Made by a program: the position numbers and the translations under genes | DNA from: Clostridia bacterium | GTDB lineage: Bacteria; Bacillota_A; Clostridia; UBA1212; UBA1255 | Assembly (NCBI GenBank): GCA_017522515.1 | Contig: JAFWZH010000035.1 | Span: forward strand, 9,887-73,886 | DNA length: 64,000 bases | Reading direction: 5' to 3' | In this document: positions 25,099 to 34,522 of the stretch, piece after piece | How the letters are laid out: each line of letters starts with the position of its first letter | Position numbering within the stretch: position 1 is the first letter of the stretch | The notes under the pieces: model-generated | Databases searched by the model: none | What the model was told of the DNA's origin: nothing | The model's input: only the letters and a program-made list of their open reading frames with translations

Positions 25099-25936
25099 CA
25101 AATACATCTCCTTCGTTGAAGTACTCAGTCTTAACAGGCTGGAATACAACAAATAATATAAAAATCAATAACATCGGCAACGCCACAATAGGCGTAACAA
25201 CCATTTCGTCAATTCGGTACGCTTCGGCACCAATGTAGGTTTTCTTCTTAGACAAAGTATCAATACGTGTACCTCTTACTAAAAGGCGGTGCGTATTAAC
25301 ACCGTAAGGTGTACATGTTACAAGCGTACAATGATCCTCACCTTTTTCAATCATGATGTCACTTATGTTTTCAGGTTTAACCGTCAAGATAGAATCAACC
25401 TCATAAGTAAGTACGCGATTGAGAACTGTGATAGTAAACACATCACCTTTTTGTAATTTGTCCAAGTCCGTAAAAAGCTTTGCATTAGGCAAACCTCTGT
25501 GTGCCGATAAAACACTATGTGTCGAACTTCCTCCGACAGGCAAGCTTGTTCCTTTCATGTGGCCCGCTGCGAAAACCAACACATTCTCCGACGTTCCGTG
25601 ATAAATAGGCAATTCGACACCAATAGATGGAATCGTGATGTACCCCATTACCCCGGTACCATCAAGATTAATTGCTTTATCATACCCGTCAATCTTATGA
25701 TACTCTCTTAGAGGAAACTCAAGCTCATTCAAATCGCTGTTGTACTTCACAGCTTCAGCATAAAACTTATCGTAATCCTCCTGACTAAAACTTTGAATAA
25801 ACTGTTCATAGTTAGAGATAACAGTTGACTGCGTTTTAGAGTTCCAATACGTGCTAATCGATGGGTATAAAAGCACAGAAAAGCCTATAAAAAGTAAGAC
25901 AAGCATTATAATTAATGAAATCTTTTTTTTATTCAT
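25073..25936 (-). CDS. Class C sortase (pilus polymerase), module B
   Basis: A membrane transpeptidase of 287 residues that would link pilins through LPxTG signals. It has an N-terminal membrane segment (6-24) and the sortase triad His146 (LSAHRG), Cys208 (LVTCTPYG) and Arg217/221 (HRLLVRG). A second membrane segment (about 240-265) near the C-terminus is typical of class C. The usual DP(F/W) lid before the barrel is not visible; the corresponding stretch reads FPLREYHKIDGY. It lies 3' of its pilin, separated by a strong hairpin, and is closely similar to the sortase of module A. Confidence 0.93.
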   Translation of the reverse strand: MNKKKISLIIMLVLLFIGFSVLLYPSISTYWNSKTQSTVISNYEQFIQSFSQEDYDKFYAEAVKYNSDLNELEFPLREYHKIDGYDKAINLDGTGVMGYITIPSIGVELPIYHGTSENVLVFAAGHMKGTSLPVGGSSTHSVLSAHRGLPNAKLFTDLDKLQKGDVFTITVLNRVLTYEVDSILTVKPENISDIMIEKGEDHCTLVTCTPYGVNTHRLLVRGTRIDTLSKKKTYIGAEAYRIDEMVVTPIVALPMLLIFILFVVFQPVKTEYFNEGDVFDGKKKESS

Positions 25937-25966
25937 TTATTTACGGACCTTTCTTTACTTTTATAC

Positions 25967-25993
25967 GAGGCAGAGCCATAGAGGCTCCGCCTC
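25967..25993 (-). promoter_or_regulatory. Intercistronic hairpin between pilin and sortase (module B)
   Basis: Arms 25967-25977 and 25983-25993 pair over 11 bp (one G-U) around a 5-nt loop. No T-run follows on the minus strand, so it is not a canonical terminator. It lies exactly between the pilin stop and the sortase start, as does its counterpart in module A, and may stabilise pilin mRNA or reduce sortase expression. Confidence 0.65.
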
Positions 25994-26015
25994 ATAACAA
26001 AGTATCAGTAACTAA

Positions 26016-27407
26016 TTATTTTGTATAAACAAGCTTTGTCATTCTCTTTCTAACGATAAGGAGAACGAACATAGCAACTACAAGAACACTACCAACAGCA
26101 ACAAAGATTGCTGTGCCTGTAGCACCTGTTGAAGGAAGAACTGTACCTGTGTAGTTTACTACTTTAGGATCAGTAACCTCAACTGTAAGAGCATCTGTAT
26201 TATACTTATTGTCAGATGTAACAGTAGCTGTGAAAACTTCTTCTGTCTTATTGTATCCTGTAGGAGCATCAATTTCTCTTACATAATAGCTACCTGAGTC
26301 AACACCATTAATAATGTACTCGCCTTCACCATTAGATTCAAGAACTGTAACTGTACCTTTACCTGTAGAATCGTATTGATATACACCTTCAGCACCTGTA
26401 AAAGTCAAGGGATTTCTCTCTGCTTCTGCATCTGCCTTTGTTGCATAAATGCTAAATGTAGCACCATCCAAACCGTTATCATTAGCATCTACTTTACCAA
26501 CATTAAATGACCAAGTATATGTCTTTGTCTTAACCTCAGGAGTAACAGTTTCGTTTTCACCATAAATTAATTCTGCTGTGTTTTCGATACCTGTCTCTAC
26601 AACAGCTTCAGGTGTAACAATTGCTGTATAAACAATGTCAATTGTCGTATTATCATCGTGACCTGTTATTGTTGCTGTAAATCCGTTGTCACTCGTTTTT
26701 TCGATATTAAGTGTACCTTTTACATTTTCACCGCTAATTACAGGATCAGAATCAAGTTTAAGACCTGTTGAAAGAACGTCAACGATCTTTAAAGAATCAA
26801 CGCCTTCACCTGTTGCAACTGTAATTTTAAAATTAACAGTAGCACCTACAGAAGCATCGTTAGACAAACCGTAGCTTTGTGTTGAATTCTCATAAACAGT
26901 CTTTGTGATACCAGGAATGCTGTTTTTCTCTAAAGTAGTTAATTTTTCATTTGTTTTGAGATATACTGCACTCTTTGTACCTAATGTTGAATCAATGCAG
27001 TAGTATCCGGGCTCAACCTCAAACACTACAGGAGCATCTACATCGCCAACAGTAGTGGAGGCATAAGCAGATACACCTGCTGTCTTCTTTGCATGCGCTA
27101 CTGCATCCGCTGCAAAAGTAGAAGCATCTGTAATTGAACCACTGTAAAGGATGAAGTCTGTACCATCTACCTCAATACCTTGTGTTGTGAAGAAATCTTT
27201 CCAGCCTGCAGCTACCTTATATGAATAAGTGCCTGCCTCAACATCATAAGTTACTAAGTCTGCCATTTTATAAATGGTATAAGTCTGTTCTGCTTTTGCA
27301 TTTTGAATGGTAATTGTAGCCCCTTCTTCAGCTGCTGCAGGTATAACCATACTGAGAGCTAATGCTAAAACAACCAATACAGCAAAAATTTTTTTTGCGT
27401 TTTTCAT
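26016..27407 (-). CDS. Major pilin subunit with LPSTG anchor (module B)
   Basis: 463 residues: signal peptide (KNAKKIFAVLVVLALALSMVIPAAA), an N-terminal pilin domain with YTIYKMADL, a middle isopeptide-type domain (about 175-290, KITKTVYE-like region to TAELIYGE), and a C-terminal CnaB/SpaA-type domain (FNVGKVDANDNGLDGATFSIY to YYVREIDAPTGYN). The LPSTGATGT sorting signal, a hydrophobic span and RKRMTKLVYTK close the protein. The segment EKNSIPGITK probably contains the pilin linking lysine. The start at 27407 has AAGGTGG 6 nt upstream; the 30-nt region around the start is almost the same as in the module A pilin. Expected to form the pilus shaft. Confidence 0.9.
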   Translation of the reverse strand: MKNAKKIFAVLVVLALALSMVIPAAAEEGATITIQNAKAEQTYTIYKMADLVTYDVEAGTYSYKVAAGWKDFFTTQGIEVDGTDFILYSGSITDASTFAADAVAHAKKTAGVSAYASTTVGDVDAPVVFEVEPGYYCIDSTLGTKSAVYLKTNEKLTTLEKNSIPGITKTVYENSTQSYGLSNDASVGATVNFKITVATGEGVDSLKIVDVLSTGLKLDSDPVISGENVKGTLNIEKTSDNGFTATITGHDDNTTIDIVYTAIVTPEAVVETGIENTAELIYGENETVTPEVKTKTYTWSFNVGKVDANDNGLDGATFSIYATKADAEAERNPLTFTGAEGVYQYDSTGKGTVTVLESNGEGEYIINGVDSGSYYVREIDAPTGYNKTEEVFTATVTSDNKYNTDALTVEVTDPKVVNYTGTVLPSTGATGTAIFVAVGSVLVVAMFVLLIVRKRMTKLVYTK

Positions 27408-27467
27408 AAAAAACCACCTTTTCATAAAATATTTTTTATATAATTTAGAACGAGCATTAGCTCCCTC

Positions 27468-30400
27468 TTAATTATCACTTGTTTCTCGTCTCTTAGGACG
27501 ATTAATAAACGGCATCGCACACATATAAGCAGCAGCTATGCACAAAGGAATAATATAGATAACATTACCACGAGTAATAACACCTGTACTTGGCAACATG
27601 CTACCGGTCGTATTTATATATGTTATATTTGTTCTCATACCAACTGTACCTGTAGCCACATTGCTATCAATAGTGTCACCACCAAGAATCTCGTAAGAGG
27701 CATGATATCCGGGATATTCCTTCTCCGTTATAGTGTAAATTGCATCTATCGGCAAGTACTCTATTACTGCGCTTTGATCATGAGCTAATGAAATTGTATC
27801 TCCATTATTAAATGCAACATTCGTCTTCAAGTAACTACCATCAGCATCAATAACATTATAAACAACATCAGTTAAGGGAACTCCATCAGCATCTGTCAAT
27901 GATAATGTGAAATCAAAAGCCTCTTTTGTTGTAGAGTTAACAACCTCTTTTGACAAAATAAGTGTACCTGTAGGATTCTCAGGAGTTAAGTTAGAAACTT
28001 CGGGGAGTGTGAACTCCATATAACATGTAGAAGCTCTGGCACCACGCTCTAAAAGGAATACATACAATGTGTGATCTGTGTCTTCTTCTCTGCCATATCT
28101 GTCAACGTAATTCCACAAATCAACAACCTGACCAATAGCACCGTGAACACCACTAATATCGCATACAAGCTTATCATCAAGGAATACCCACAAGTCGTCA
28201 TCACCCATGAAGATATACTCCAATGGTCCAACATAATCAGCTGTCAATGTAAAGTCAATTTTGTACTTTGTACCAAAGAACGCATTGTGGTCTGAACTGT
28301 TATACGACAACAAACTATGCTTGTAATCTTTTAAATACTCTGTACCAATATTGTTGCCCATAAAGAAGTTTCTCTTCTGTGCATAATCCTCATCGCCAAA
28401 TTTGAAATCGTGTCCATTTGTACCATAAGTTTTAGACTGATCCAAAGGCCAATAGTCATTCGACTTTGCGTTATTATCTTGAGCATATATAGTATGCTTA
28501 TTGAAGTAATCCAATCCTGTACAGTCATTGTAAATTGTATAATCGTCAGAAGATGATGTAGATACTCTTATTGCAGATAAAACGTAAGTATCACCAGTCT
28601 GCTTAAACTCGATATAACGACCACCAACTGCAGTCTTACCAACAGCACCTTCACTATAGGTATTCAATTCTCCACTGTAATTGTCCAAAGCTAAGTTATA
28701 TGTGCCATCGTGTCTGGAGTTTTGAACAATCTCAAGATTGCTTAAAGCTCTGTCATAAAATCTCATTGTTCTATATTCACAAACAACTCCATCTTTATCA
28801 GGTCCAAATACCAAGCCATCTAAATTAAATGAGCTAACAGCAGTAGTCTTTATTACATACTGGCCATTAATATAAAGTGTAGTTGTTGTACCATCAAAAG
28901 AAATAGTAACAGTAGAATATTGCATATTTTCTACCGAATAAAGCTGTTGATTCTTTGTGTTTTTAGCAGTTGCGTTAATTTTCTCCCACTCACCTCCGCC
29001 AAAACAAACTTGTGCAGAAAAATTATTATCTTTCTGACTGGAACGAAGAGAAAATTGATTAATATTTTCTATTACAGAGTTTGAAATATAACTTACAAAC
29101 TGACTGGGTATGTTCTTAATATTACCAAATTCAACCTCTATCGTAAAAGCTTGCTTACTATTGAGTGCTGTAGCTATCGCCTGAGGTAAAGCGATTCTAT
29201 CTCCACCTGTAACAATACAAGCACCTTTATCGAAAGTATATTTTGCATCAGATAAGTCTATATCACCAACTGTGCCGATAGAAGGTTTCCATGTATTATT
29301 TGTTGTCGAGTATCCGTCAGCATCAAACTCTGCAATAAGACCATCAGTTACAACAGGCGCATAGGATTTTAAATTCTTAGCATTCTGCGCAACCTCTGCA
29401 GTTCTTAACGGATGGTTGTAGAAACGAATATCTGTGAGCTCCATATAAACTTCACGAGAATTATCCCAACTACCAAGAATTAAATCGGCATCTGTAAAAT
29501 CAAGTTTTGAGAAAGCTGCTTTATAGTTAAATACCTCTACACCATCAACGAAAATCCTTAAATAGCCACCGGAAACATCATATACTATTGTCAACAAGGA
29601 ATCGGATAAGAGGCTAACAGCGTCATCGGCAACTTTCTGTGTGCCAATATTGCCGATTGAGTTGATAAGCAAATCGTTTTCATTATCGCTATCATCTCTA
29701 GTATCAATGTACAAATTGAATTGGGTATTATTTGTACTATGTCTCAATAAATTAATATAATAATTGTGTCCCTCCGGCAACTTAATTTCACCAAACTTAA
29801 CTTCTAACGCAAAACCACCATAAGTTTCATTAAAAGCAAAAGGTAATGCAATCTTATCGCCATAACTCAAAATATATGCATCTTCGGCAAAATGACTATT
29901 AGCGTTATTAGGCACTGTAATATTAGGACTACCACCCCACAAATCCTTCCACACAGCAGGATCATCACCATGATTTGAAATCATATATCTATCAGAAAGT
30001 CCATCGGTAACCATGTTACTCGGTATGAAATCATTGTTTGTGGAGAAAATATCAGGAGCACAAACAGCGTCATTAAATACAGGTGTAAAATCACCATTTT
30101 CATCAATCTCTATATCTGTAACAAGTCCATTCTTGATTATCATTTGGCTATCGTTGATATTAACCATGCCATTACCAAGATTAGCTTGAAGAAGCTCATC
30201 CATAAAAGTAGCCTGTTCTCCAATAGCAAAACGCTTCATACCGCCCCAAGCACCGTAACTGTTAATACCTTGATGGTCCGTACGTGAATAAATATAAAGT
30301 GAATTGTTCTGCTTTGAAGTCTCAATAGGAGTGCTGGTATTAGCATTAACTGTTGAAGACTGATAATGGTAACCGGGTGTTATATCATAGTCAAACAAAT

Positions 30401-31694
30401 TAACATCATCAGACAAAACAGTAGACTCCTGGTCATAAATAAGAATCATCGTGCTGTCCTTACCAACATGCAAAATTTTATCTGTAGCAAGGCTCTCATT
30501 TGTAGTAAACTTTATATTCTTGTTGTATTCGTATTTCTGCTCTGCAGAAAGAGTAGCATAATAATCATTAATATTTGCACCTAAAGAATCAGCATCAGCA
30601 CCAACAATAAGCTCACTTGCAGTATATGCTGTACTGCTAATAAGTTTATTAATATCCTTAATCATAGAATAATTTGCAAAATCATAAGTAACGGTCTTAT
30701 AAAGCTGAATATACTCATTTCTCCTTGCCATTTGATATGCACGAATATCAGTACCATCAACCACCTTATTCAAAGCAACAAAAGTCTTATCAGCAGTACC
30801 AACATGATCTGTTTCACTATTGTCTATATCAAAATTATTCATATTTGCAGGGTTTCTTCTATCATGGAACTGATAACGTTCACCGGAAGTAGGCGCGGTA
30901 TCTTGGAAATCAAGCTTGGTAGCCTTTGCATAATATGCAACCTTGAACTCGTAGTTATCCGTCTCAGAAGTAAATACTGCAAGAGAATCACCCTTAACAT
31001 CAATTGTTAAAGTCTTAACATCAGATGTCTCTGTAGTATAAACCACAGGCTGATCTGCAATTGACAACACTGTACCTTGCATAGCAGTAACTGCCTTAGC
31101 CGGGGCAAGCTGCTTCTTATCTGATGGTGTAGCCATAGGATGTGATGTATCAGCCACATAAACAGACCTATCAGGAATTGCGCCGATTTTATCAACGAAG
31201 AAAGACTCCTTCGCATTAATCTCAGCAATTATCTCACAATTGCTGACATCTAAAGCATGACCGAGATATGAAAAATCAAGCTCAAAAGCAACAACTTGTG
31301 CCAAATCTTTCTCGCCAATATTCTTTACTGCATATTCGGAATACTCAGCATAAACGCCATCAGACTCATCCAAGACGTCAACATTTAAAACGACATTCTC
31401 CGCAAGAGGCATATCTATGTCAACTTCATCTTTAAAAACAGCACGACCTGAAACATAAAAATTAATGGATAAAGCATCATCCTCATAGCAAAATGCATTT
31501 TGAAGTTTGATGCCCGCAGAAGGATCCTCCATGGTAAGCGCCGGTAACATCAACGCGTATGTCGTACAGAAAACCATAATAACCGACAGCACACTGATAA
31601 TCCTATACCAAATGCCTCTGCGAGTATGATTACTCCTATATCTATCGGTAATATAACTCTGCCCTTTTAATTCCTTCTCTGTCAAGAAAATCAC
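27468..31694 (-). CDS. Giant pilus-tip adhesin with LamG-like and fibro-slime domains, LPSTG anchor (module B)
   Basis: 1408 residues. A long signal region ends CTTYALMLPALTMED. An N-terminal region of unknown fold (about 60-600) follows, then two concanavalin/LamG-like domains (about 640-790, TIVYDVSGGYLRIFVDGVEVF; about 850-1000, STVTISFDGTTTTLYINGQ). A fibro-slime/PA14-type domain comes next (about 1120-1250, DYVGPLEYIFMGDDDLWVFLDD, HTLYVFLLERGARAS). A CnaB-like DUF7601 domain ends at LPSTGVITRG, a membrane span and RPKRRETSDN. The LamG-like domains suggest glycan binding at the pilus tip. The start is GTG (31694) or TTG (31685). No ATG is available in frame. Confidence 0.85.
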   Translation of the reverse strand: MIFLTEKELKGQSYITDRYRSNHTRRGIWYRIISVLSVIMVFCTTYALMLPALTMEDPSAGIKLQNAFCYEDDALSINFYVSGRAVFKDEVDIDMPLAENVVLNVDVLDESDGVYAEYSEYAVKNIGEKDLAQVVAFELDFSYLGHALDVSNCEIIAEINAKESFFVDKIGAIPDRSVYVADTSHPMATPSDKKQLAPAKAVTAMQGTVLSIADQPVVYTTETSDVKTLTIDVKGDSLAVFTSETDNYEFKVAYYAKATKLDFQDTAPTSGERYQFHDRRNPANMNNFDIDNSETDHVGTADKTFVALNKVVDGTDIRAYQMARRNEYIQLYKTVTYDFANYSMIKDINKLISSTAYTASELIVGADADSLGANINDYYATLSAEQKYEYNKNIKFTTNESLATDKILHVGKDSTMILIYDQESTVLSDDVNLFDYDITPGYHYQSSTVNANTSTPIETSKQNNSLYIYSRTDHQGINSYGAWGGMKRFAIGEQATFMDELLQANLGNGMVNINDSQMIIKNGLVTDIEIDENGDFTPVFNDAVCAPDIFSTNNDFIPSNMVTDGLSDRYMISNHGDDPAVWKDLWGGSPNITVPNNANSHFAEDAYILSYGDKIALPFAFNETYGGFALEVKFGEIKLPEGHNYYINLLRHSTNNTQFNLYIDTRDDSDNENDLLINSIGNIGTQKVADDAVSLLSDSLLTIVYDVSGGYLRIFVDGVEVFNYKAAFSKLDFTDADLILGSWDNSREVYMELTDIRFYNHPLRTAEVAQNAKNLKSYAPVVTDGLIAEFDADGYSTTNNTWKPSIGTVGDIDLSDAKYTFDKGACIVTGGDRIALPQAIATALNSKQAFTIEVEFGNIKNIPSQFVSYISNSVIENINQFSLRSSQKDNNFSAQVCFGGGEWEKINATAKNTKNQQLYSVENMQYSTVTISFDGTTTTLYINGQYVIKTTAVSSFNLDGLVFGPDKDGVVCEYRTMRFYDRALSNLEIVQNSRHDGTYNLALDNYSGELNTYSEGAVGKTAVGGRYIEFKQTGDTYVLSAIRVSTSSSDDYTIYNDCTGLDYFNKHTIYAQDNNAKSNDYWPLDQSKTYGTNGHDFKFGDEDYAQKRNFFMGNNIGTEYLKDYKHSLLSYNSSDHNAFFGTKYKIDFTLTADYVGPLEYIFMGDDDLWVFLDDKLVCDISGVHGAIGQVVDLWNYVDRYGREEDTDHTLYVFLLERGARASTCYMEFTLPEVSNLTPENPTGTLILSKEVVNSTTKEAFDFTLSLTDADGVPLTDVVYNVIDADGSYLKTNVAFNNGDTISLAHDQSAVIEYLPIDAIYTITEKEYPGYHASYEILGGDTIDSNVATGTVGMRTNITYINTTGSMLPSTGVITRGNVIYIIPLCIAAAYMCAMPFINRPKRRETSDN

Positions 31695-31834
31695 ATCCCT
31701 ATCTTTTACTCAACACCGCAAAAAGCGGAGAACAATCATATTCCAATAATACTTAAATAAATATATTGCTTATCTTTTGTAAATATACGGGGATTATATT
31801 AAATTAAAAAACACTCCCCCCTATATTGTAGCGT

Positions 31835-31863
31835 ATTATATCATATCTCGACTCAAAGCACAA
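31835..31863 (-). promoter_or_regulatory. Possible internal promoter before module B adhesin
   Basis: A perfect TATAAT (31835-31840) has a weak -35 (TTGTGC, 31858-31863) 17 nt upstream, in the 214-nt gap between the module A sortase and the module B adhesin. The leader would be about 135 nt and contains a G-run/C-run stem. The gap holds no gene. Confidence 0.4.
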
Positions 31864-31908
31864 TAGTTTTCTAAAAATTTTTTACGAAAAACACCAATAT
31901 ATTAGCGA

Positions 31909-32799
31909 CTACTTCTCATGCTCGCTATCCTCGCCCGACTTCTCATCTTCTTCTTCATCGTCATACATATCATTATCCATAATCTGAATCTGCTTCACCG
32001 GCTGCAGCGCCACGATAATAAGCAAAATCAAAATAATCGGTAATGCTACAATCGGCGTAACAACAAGCTCATCAATCTTATACGCCTCATCGCCAACGTA
32101 ACGCTGTTTCGTAGAAAGCGTTTCAACACGAGTACCGCGCACCAACAAACGATGTGAATTAATACCATAAGGCGTGCACGTAATAAGCGTACAATAGTCC
32201 TGTCCCTCCACTACGTTGATTTCCGTAGTATTTTCAGGGAGAACTGTCAAAATCTGGTCTACTTGGTAAATCATTACTCTGTCAAGAATCGTAATGGTAA
32301 AAGAATCCCCAACTTGCACTTTAGGTAAGTCGGTGAACAGTCTGGCGTTAGGCAAGCCTCTGTGTGCTGATAATACGGAATGCGTGGACTCGCCGCCAAT
32401 GGGGATGCTTGTTCCTTGCATGTGACCGGCAGCAAAAGCAAGAACTTTATCACTTGTACCATGATAAATAGGAATCTCAACACCGATAGAATCGATAGTG
32501 ACGTAACCCATCATACCTTCACCGTTTAAATTCATCACATCAAAATAGCCTTCAACTTGATTATAATTTCTAAGAGGAAACTGTACTTCTCTTAGGCTCG
32601 CGTTATATGCCTCAGCCTCTTCGAAAAAGGCATCATAATCCTCAGGCATCATACTTTTAATGAAATCCTCGTAATTACTTACAGCACGAGATTGAACTTT
32701 AGAATTCCAATAAGAACTTATTGAGGGATATAAAAGCACACAAAGACCTATAAAAAGTAATACTAACATTATGATTAATGTGATTTTCTTTTTACTCAT
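31909..32799 (-). CDS. Class C sortase (pilus polymerase), module A
   Basis: 296 residues with the same architecture and residue positions as the module B sortase: membrane segment 6-24, His146 in LSAHRG, Cys208 in LITCTPYG, Arg217/221 in HRLLVRG, a C-terminal membrane segment, then an acidic tail (DDEEEDEKSGEDSEHEK) that the paralogue lacks. The DP(F/W) lid is again not visible (FPLRNYNQVEGY). It follows its pilin after a 14-bp perfect hairpin. Confidence 0.93.
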   Translation of the reverse strand: MSKKKITLIIMLVLLFIGLCVLLYPSISSYWNSKVQSRAVSNYEDFIKSMMPEDYDAFFEEAEAYNASLREVQFPLRNYNQVEGYFDVMNLNGEGMMGYVTIDSIGVEIPIYHGTSDKVLAFAAGHMQGTSIPIGGESTHSVLSAHRGLPNARLFTDLPKVQVGDSFTITILDRVMIYQVDQILTVLPENTTEINVVEGQDYCTLITCTPYGINSHRLLVRGTRVETLSTKQRYVGDEAYKIDELVVTPIVALPIILILLIIVALQPVKQIQIMDNDMYDDEEEDEKSGEDSEHEK

Positions 32800-32827
32800 T
32801 TTTTATAAACCTTTCTGTGTTTTTATA

Positions 32828-32859
32828 TATAAAGCAGAGCTATACAGCTCTGCTTTATA
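32828..32859 (-). promoter_or_regulatory. Intercistronic hairpin between pilin and sortase (module A)
   Basis: A perfect 14-bp palindrome (arms 32828-32841 and 32846-32859, 4-nt loop). It is equivalent in position to the module B hairpin but different in sequence, which argues that the structure itself is maintained. It is followed by TATATAAAAAC and not by a T-run. Confidence 0.7.
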
Positions 32860-32881
32860 CTAAAGTTATTATTTACAAAAA

Positions 32882-33034
32882 TTATCTTGTATAAACAACC
32901 TTTGACATTCTCTTTCTAACAACGAGGAGAACGCCCATAGCAACTACCATCAAACCACCAACTGTGATGAAGATGATTGTGCCTGTAGCACCTGTTGAAG
33001 GAAGCTCAGTACCTGTGTTGTTTTCAATATCCTA
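32882..33034 (-). other. Detached LPSTG cell-wall anchor downstream of an in-frame TAG
   Basis: After the TAG at 33034-33032 the same frame stays open for 49 codons to a TAA at 32884. It encodes DIENNTGTELPSTGATGT, a hydrophobic stretch and RKRMSKVVYTR. This nearly matches the intact anchor of the module B pilin. No start codon or ribosome binding site lets it be translated alone, so it is expressed only by readthrough or not at all. Confidence 0.9.
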
Positions 33035-34357
33035 TATTGCTGCTCCACTTTTTAAACTTTCATTAGCATTAAATTCTGCACTAAGTTCTTGGCTTAATTC
33101 GTTTAAGAGAATATTGTATCCTGCCGGAGCCTTTGTCTCTTTTATTGTATAAGAACCATCGCTAAGTCCTTTAATTATTATTTTACCGTCATCTCCTGAT
33201 GTTAATACCGCTGTACCATCCTCATCATAGAGGTAAGAACCATCAGCTTGCTCAGTAAAGTTCAATTTAGTTGAACCTTCATAAAGCTCAAACTCTGCAC
33301 CAGCCAAAGCTCCTTGTGTTTGACCATCTATCTTATTAATTGTAAAAGACAAAGAAGAAACATTAACTGTATCATGTGTATAGCTAGATTTTTGTCCGTA
33401 ATACAATTTAGCATCGTTTATGTTATCACCATCAACTACTGCATTCTCATTAACTTGTGCATAATATGTGATTGTTATTGTCTCGCCCACAAGGTTCTCT
33501 TCACCATCAAGAACAAGTGTGATTACATTATTCGCAAAAGTAGATTCATTATTGAAAGTAATTCCAGCAGAAACATCAAATGCATCTTTCCAATTACTTG
33601 CTGTTACAGAAGCTCCTGTTTCATCTTTTACCAATGTCAAACCAGGAGCAAGAGTATCTACAACTTTGTAGTTTATAGCACCAGCTTCAACAGGAATTTC
33701 AATTGTGTATTCTACAATATCACCAATTTTAACAGTTGCAGTATCTGTTTCAGTAAATGATGCAGCATTATTGATATTTGTGATTGATTTGCCAATTTGA
33801 GGTATAGCATTTTTCTCTTCAATGTCAACATTTCCTTGACCAGCTACTGTATCAATTGAACAAAATGTACCCATAGTAGTATCTACAACATAATAACCAT
33901 CTTCAAGACCAGAAATAACCATATTATTACCTGATTTTACAGCTGTTTTTGCTTGACCTTTGATTGTATTATTACCTTCAGCATAAGTAATAGCTGCTTT
34001 TGCAAAAGCCACCATTTTATCAGAAACATTAGCTACACCTGTTTTAGCCGTGATAACATATGTAGAAGCGTCACCAACAGACGCTTGTACATCAAAAACA
34101 GCTGTTGCAGCAGCATTTTCTGTCCAAAAAACTCTCCAAGGACTATCTGATGCTACAGTATAAGCGTACTTCGCACCAGAACCTTGAGTCGCCGCAATAT
34201 AATCCAAGTCAGCCATCTTATATGCTTTATAAGTTTCTTTGTCAGATGCACCAGGATCAATGGTAATTGTACCACTAGCAGCACTTACGGGGATTGCCAT
34301 GCTTATAGCCAATGCTAAAACGATCAGCATAGCAAAAACTTTTTTCGCGTTTTTCAT
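33032..34357 (-). CDS. Pilin subunit truncated by an in-frame amber codon (module A)
   Basis: 441 residues with the same plan as the module B pilin: signal peptide (KNAKKVFAMLIVLALAISMAIPVSA), N-terminal pilin domain (YKAYKMADLD), isopeptide-type middle domain (about 190-310, KIGDIVEYTIEIPVEAG), and a CnaB-type domain (SFTINKIDGQTQGALAGAEFELY to YTIKETKAPAGYN). Translation would end SLKSGAAI before TAG. The LPSTG anchor follows in frame, so the full product would be 491 residues with one codon read through. Either it is a recent nonsense mutation giving a secreted, non-anchored pilin, or TAG is suppressed. The ribosome binding site (AAGGTGG, 6 nt) is intact. A sequencing error is possible. 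Confidence 0.88.
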   Translation of the reverse strand: MKNAKKVFAMLIVLALAISMAIPVSAASGTITIDPGASDKETYKAYKMADLDYIAATQGSGAKYAYTVASDSPWRVFWTENAAATAVFDVQASVGDASTYVITAKTGVANVSDKMVAFAKAAITYAEGNNTIKGQAKTAVKSGNNMVISGLEDGYYVVDTTMGTFCSIDTVAGQGNVDIEEKNAIPQIGKSITNINNAASFTETDTATVKIGDIVEYTIEIPVEAGAINYKVVDTLAPGLTLVKDETGASVTASNWKDAFDVSAGITFNNESTFANNVITLVLDGEENLVGETITITYYAQVNENAVVDGDNINDAKLYYGQKSSYTHDTVNVSSLSFTINKIDGQTQGALAGAEFELYEGSTKLNFTEQADGSYLYDEDGTAVLTSGDDGKIIIKGLSDGSYTIKETKAPAGYNILLNELSQELSAEFNANESLKSGAAI

Positions 34358-34522
34358 AAAAAACCACCTTTTCTAAATAAATTTTTTATTATCAAGCTTT
34401 GTATTTTACAAAACTAAATAACCTTAATAAATTCAAATTGCACATTAAATATTTCATTACTCTCTTTATGTGCTTCACTATAACACATCAAAAACAAAAA
34501 CGCAATACTTTGTTAAAATATG

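Noticed and set aside
33020..33040. Frameshift in the module A pilin
   Set aside because: The LPSTG tail is in the same frame as the pilin body, so the lesion is a single stop codon and not an indel.
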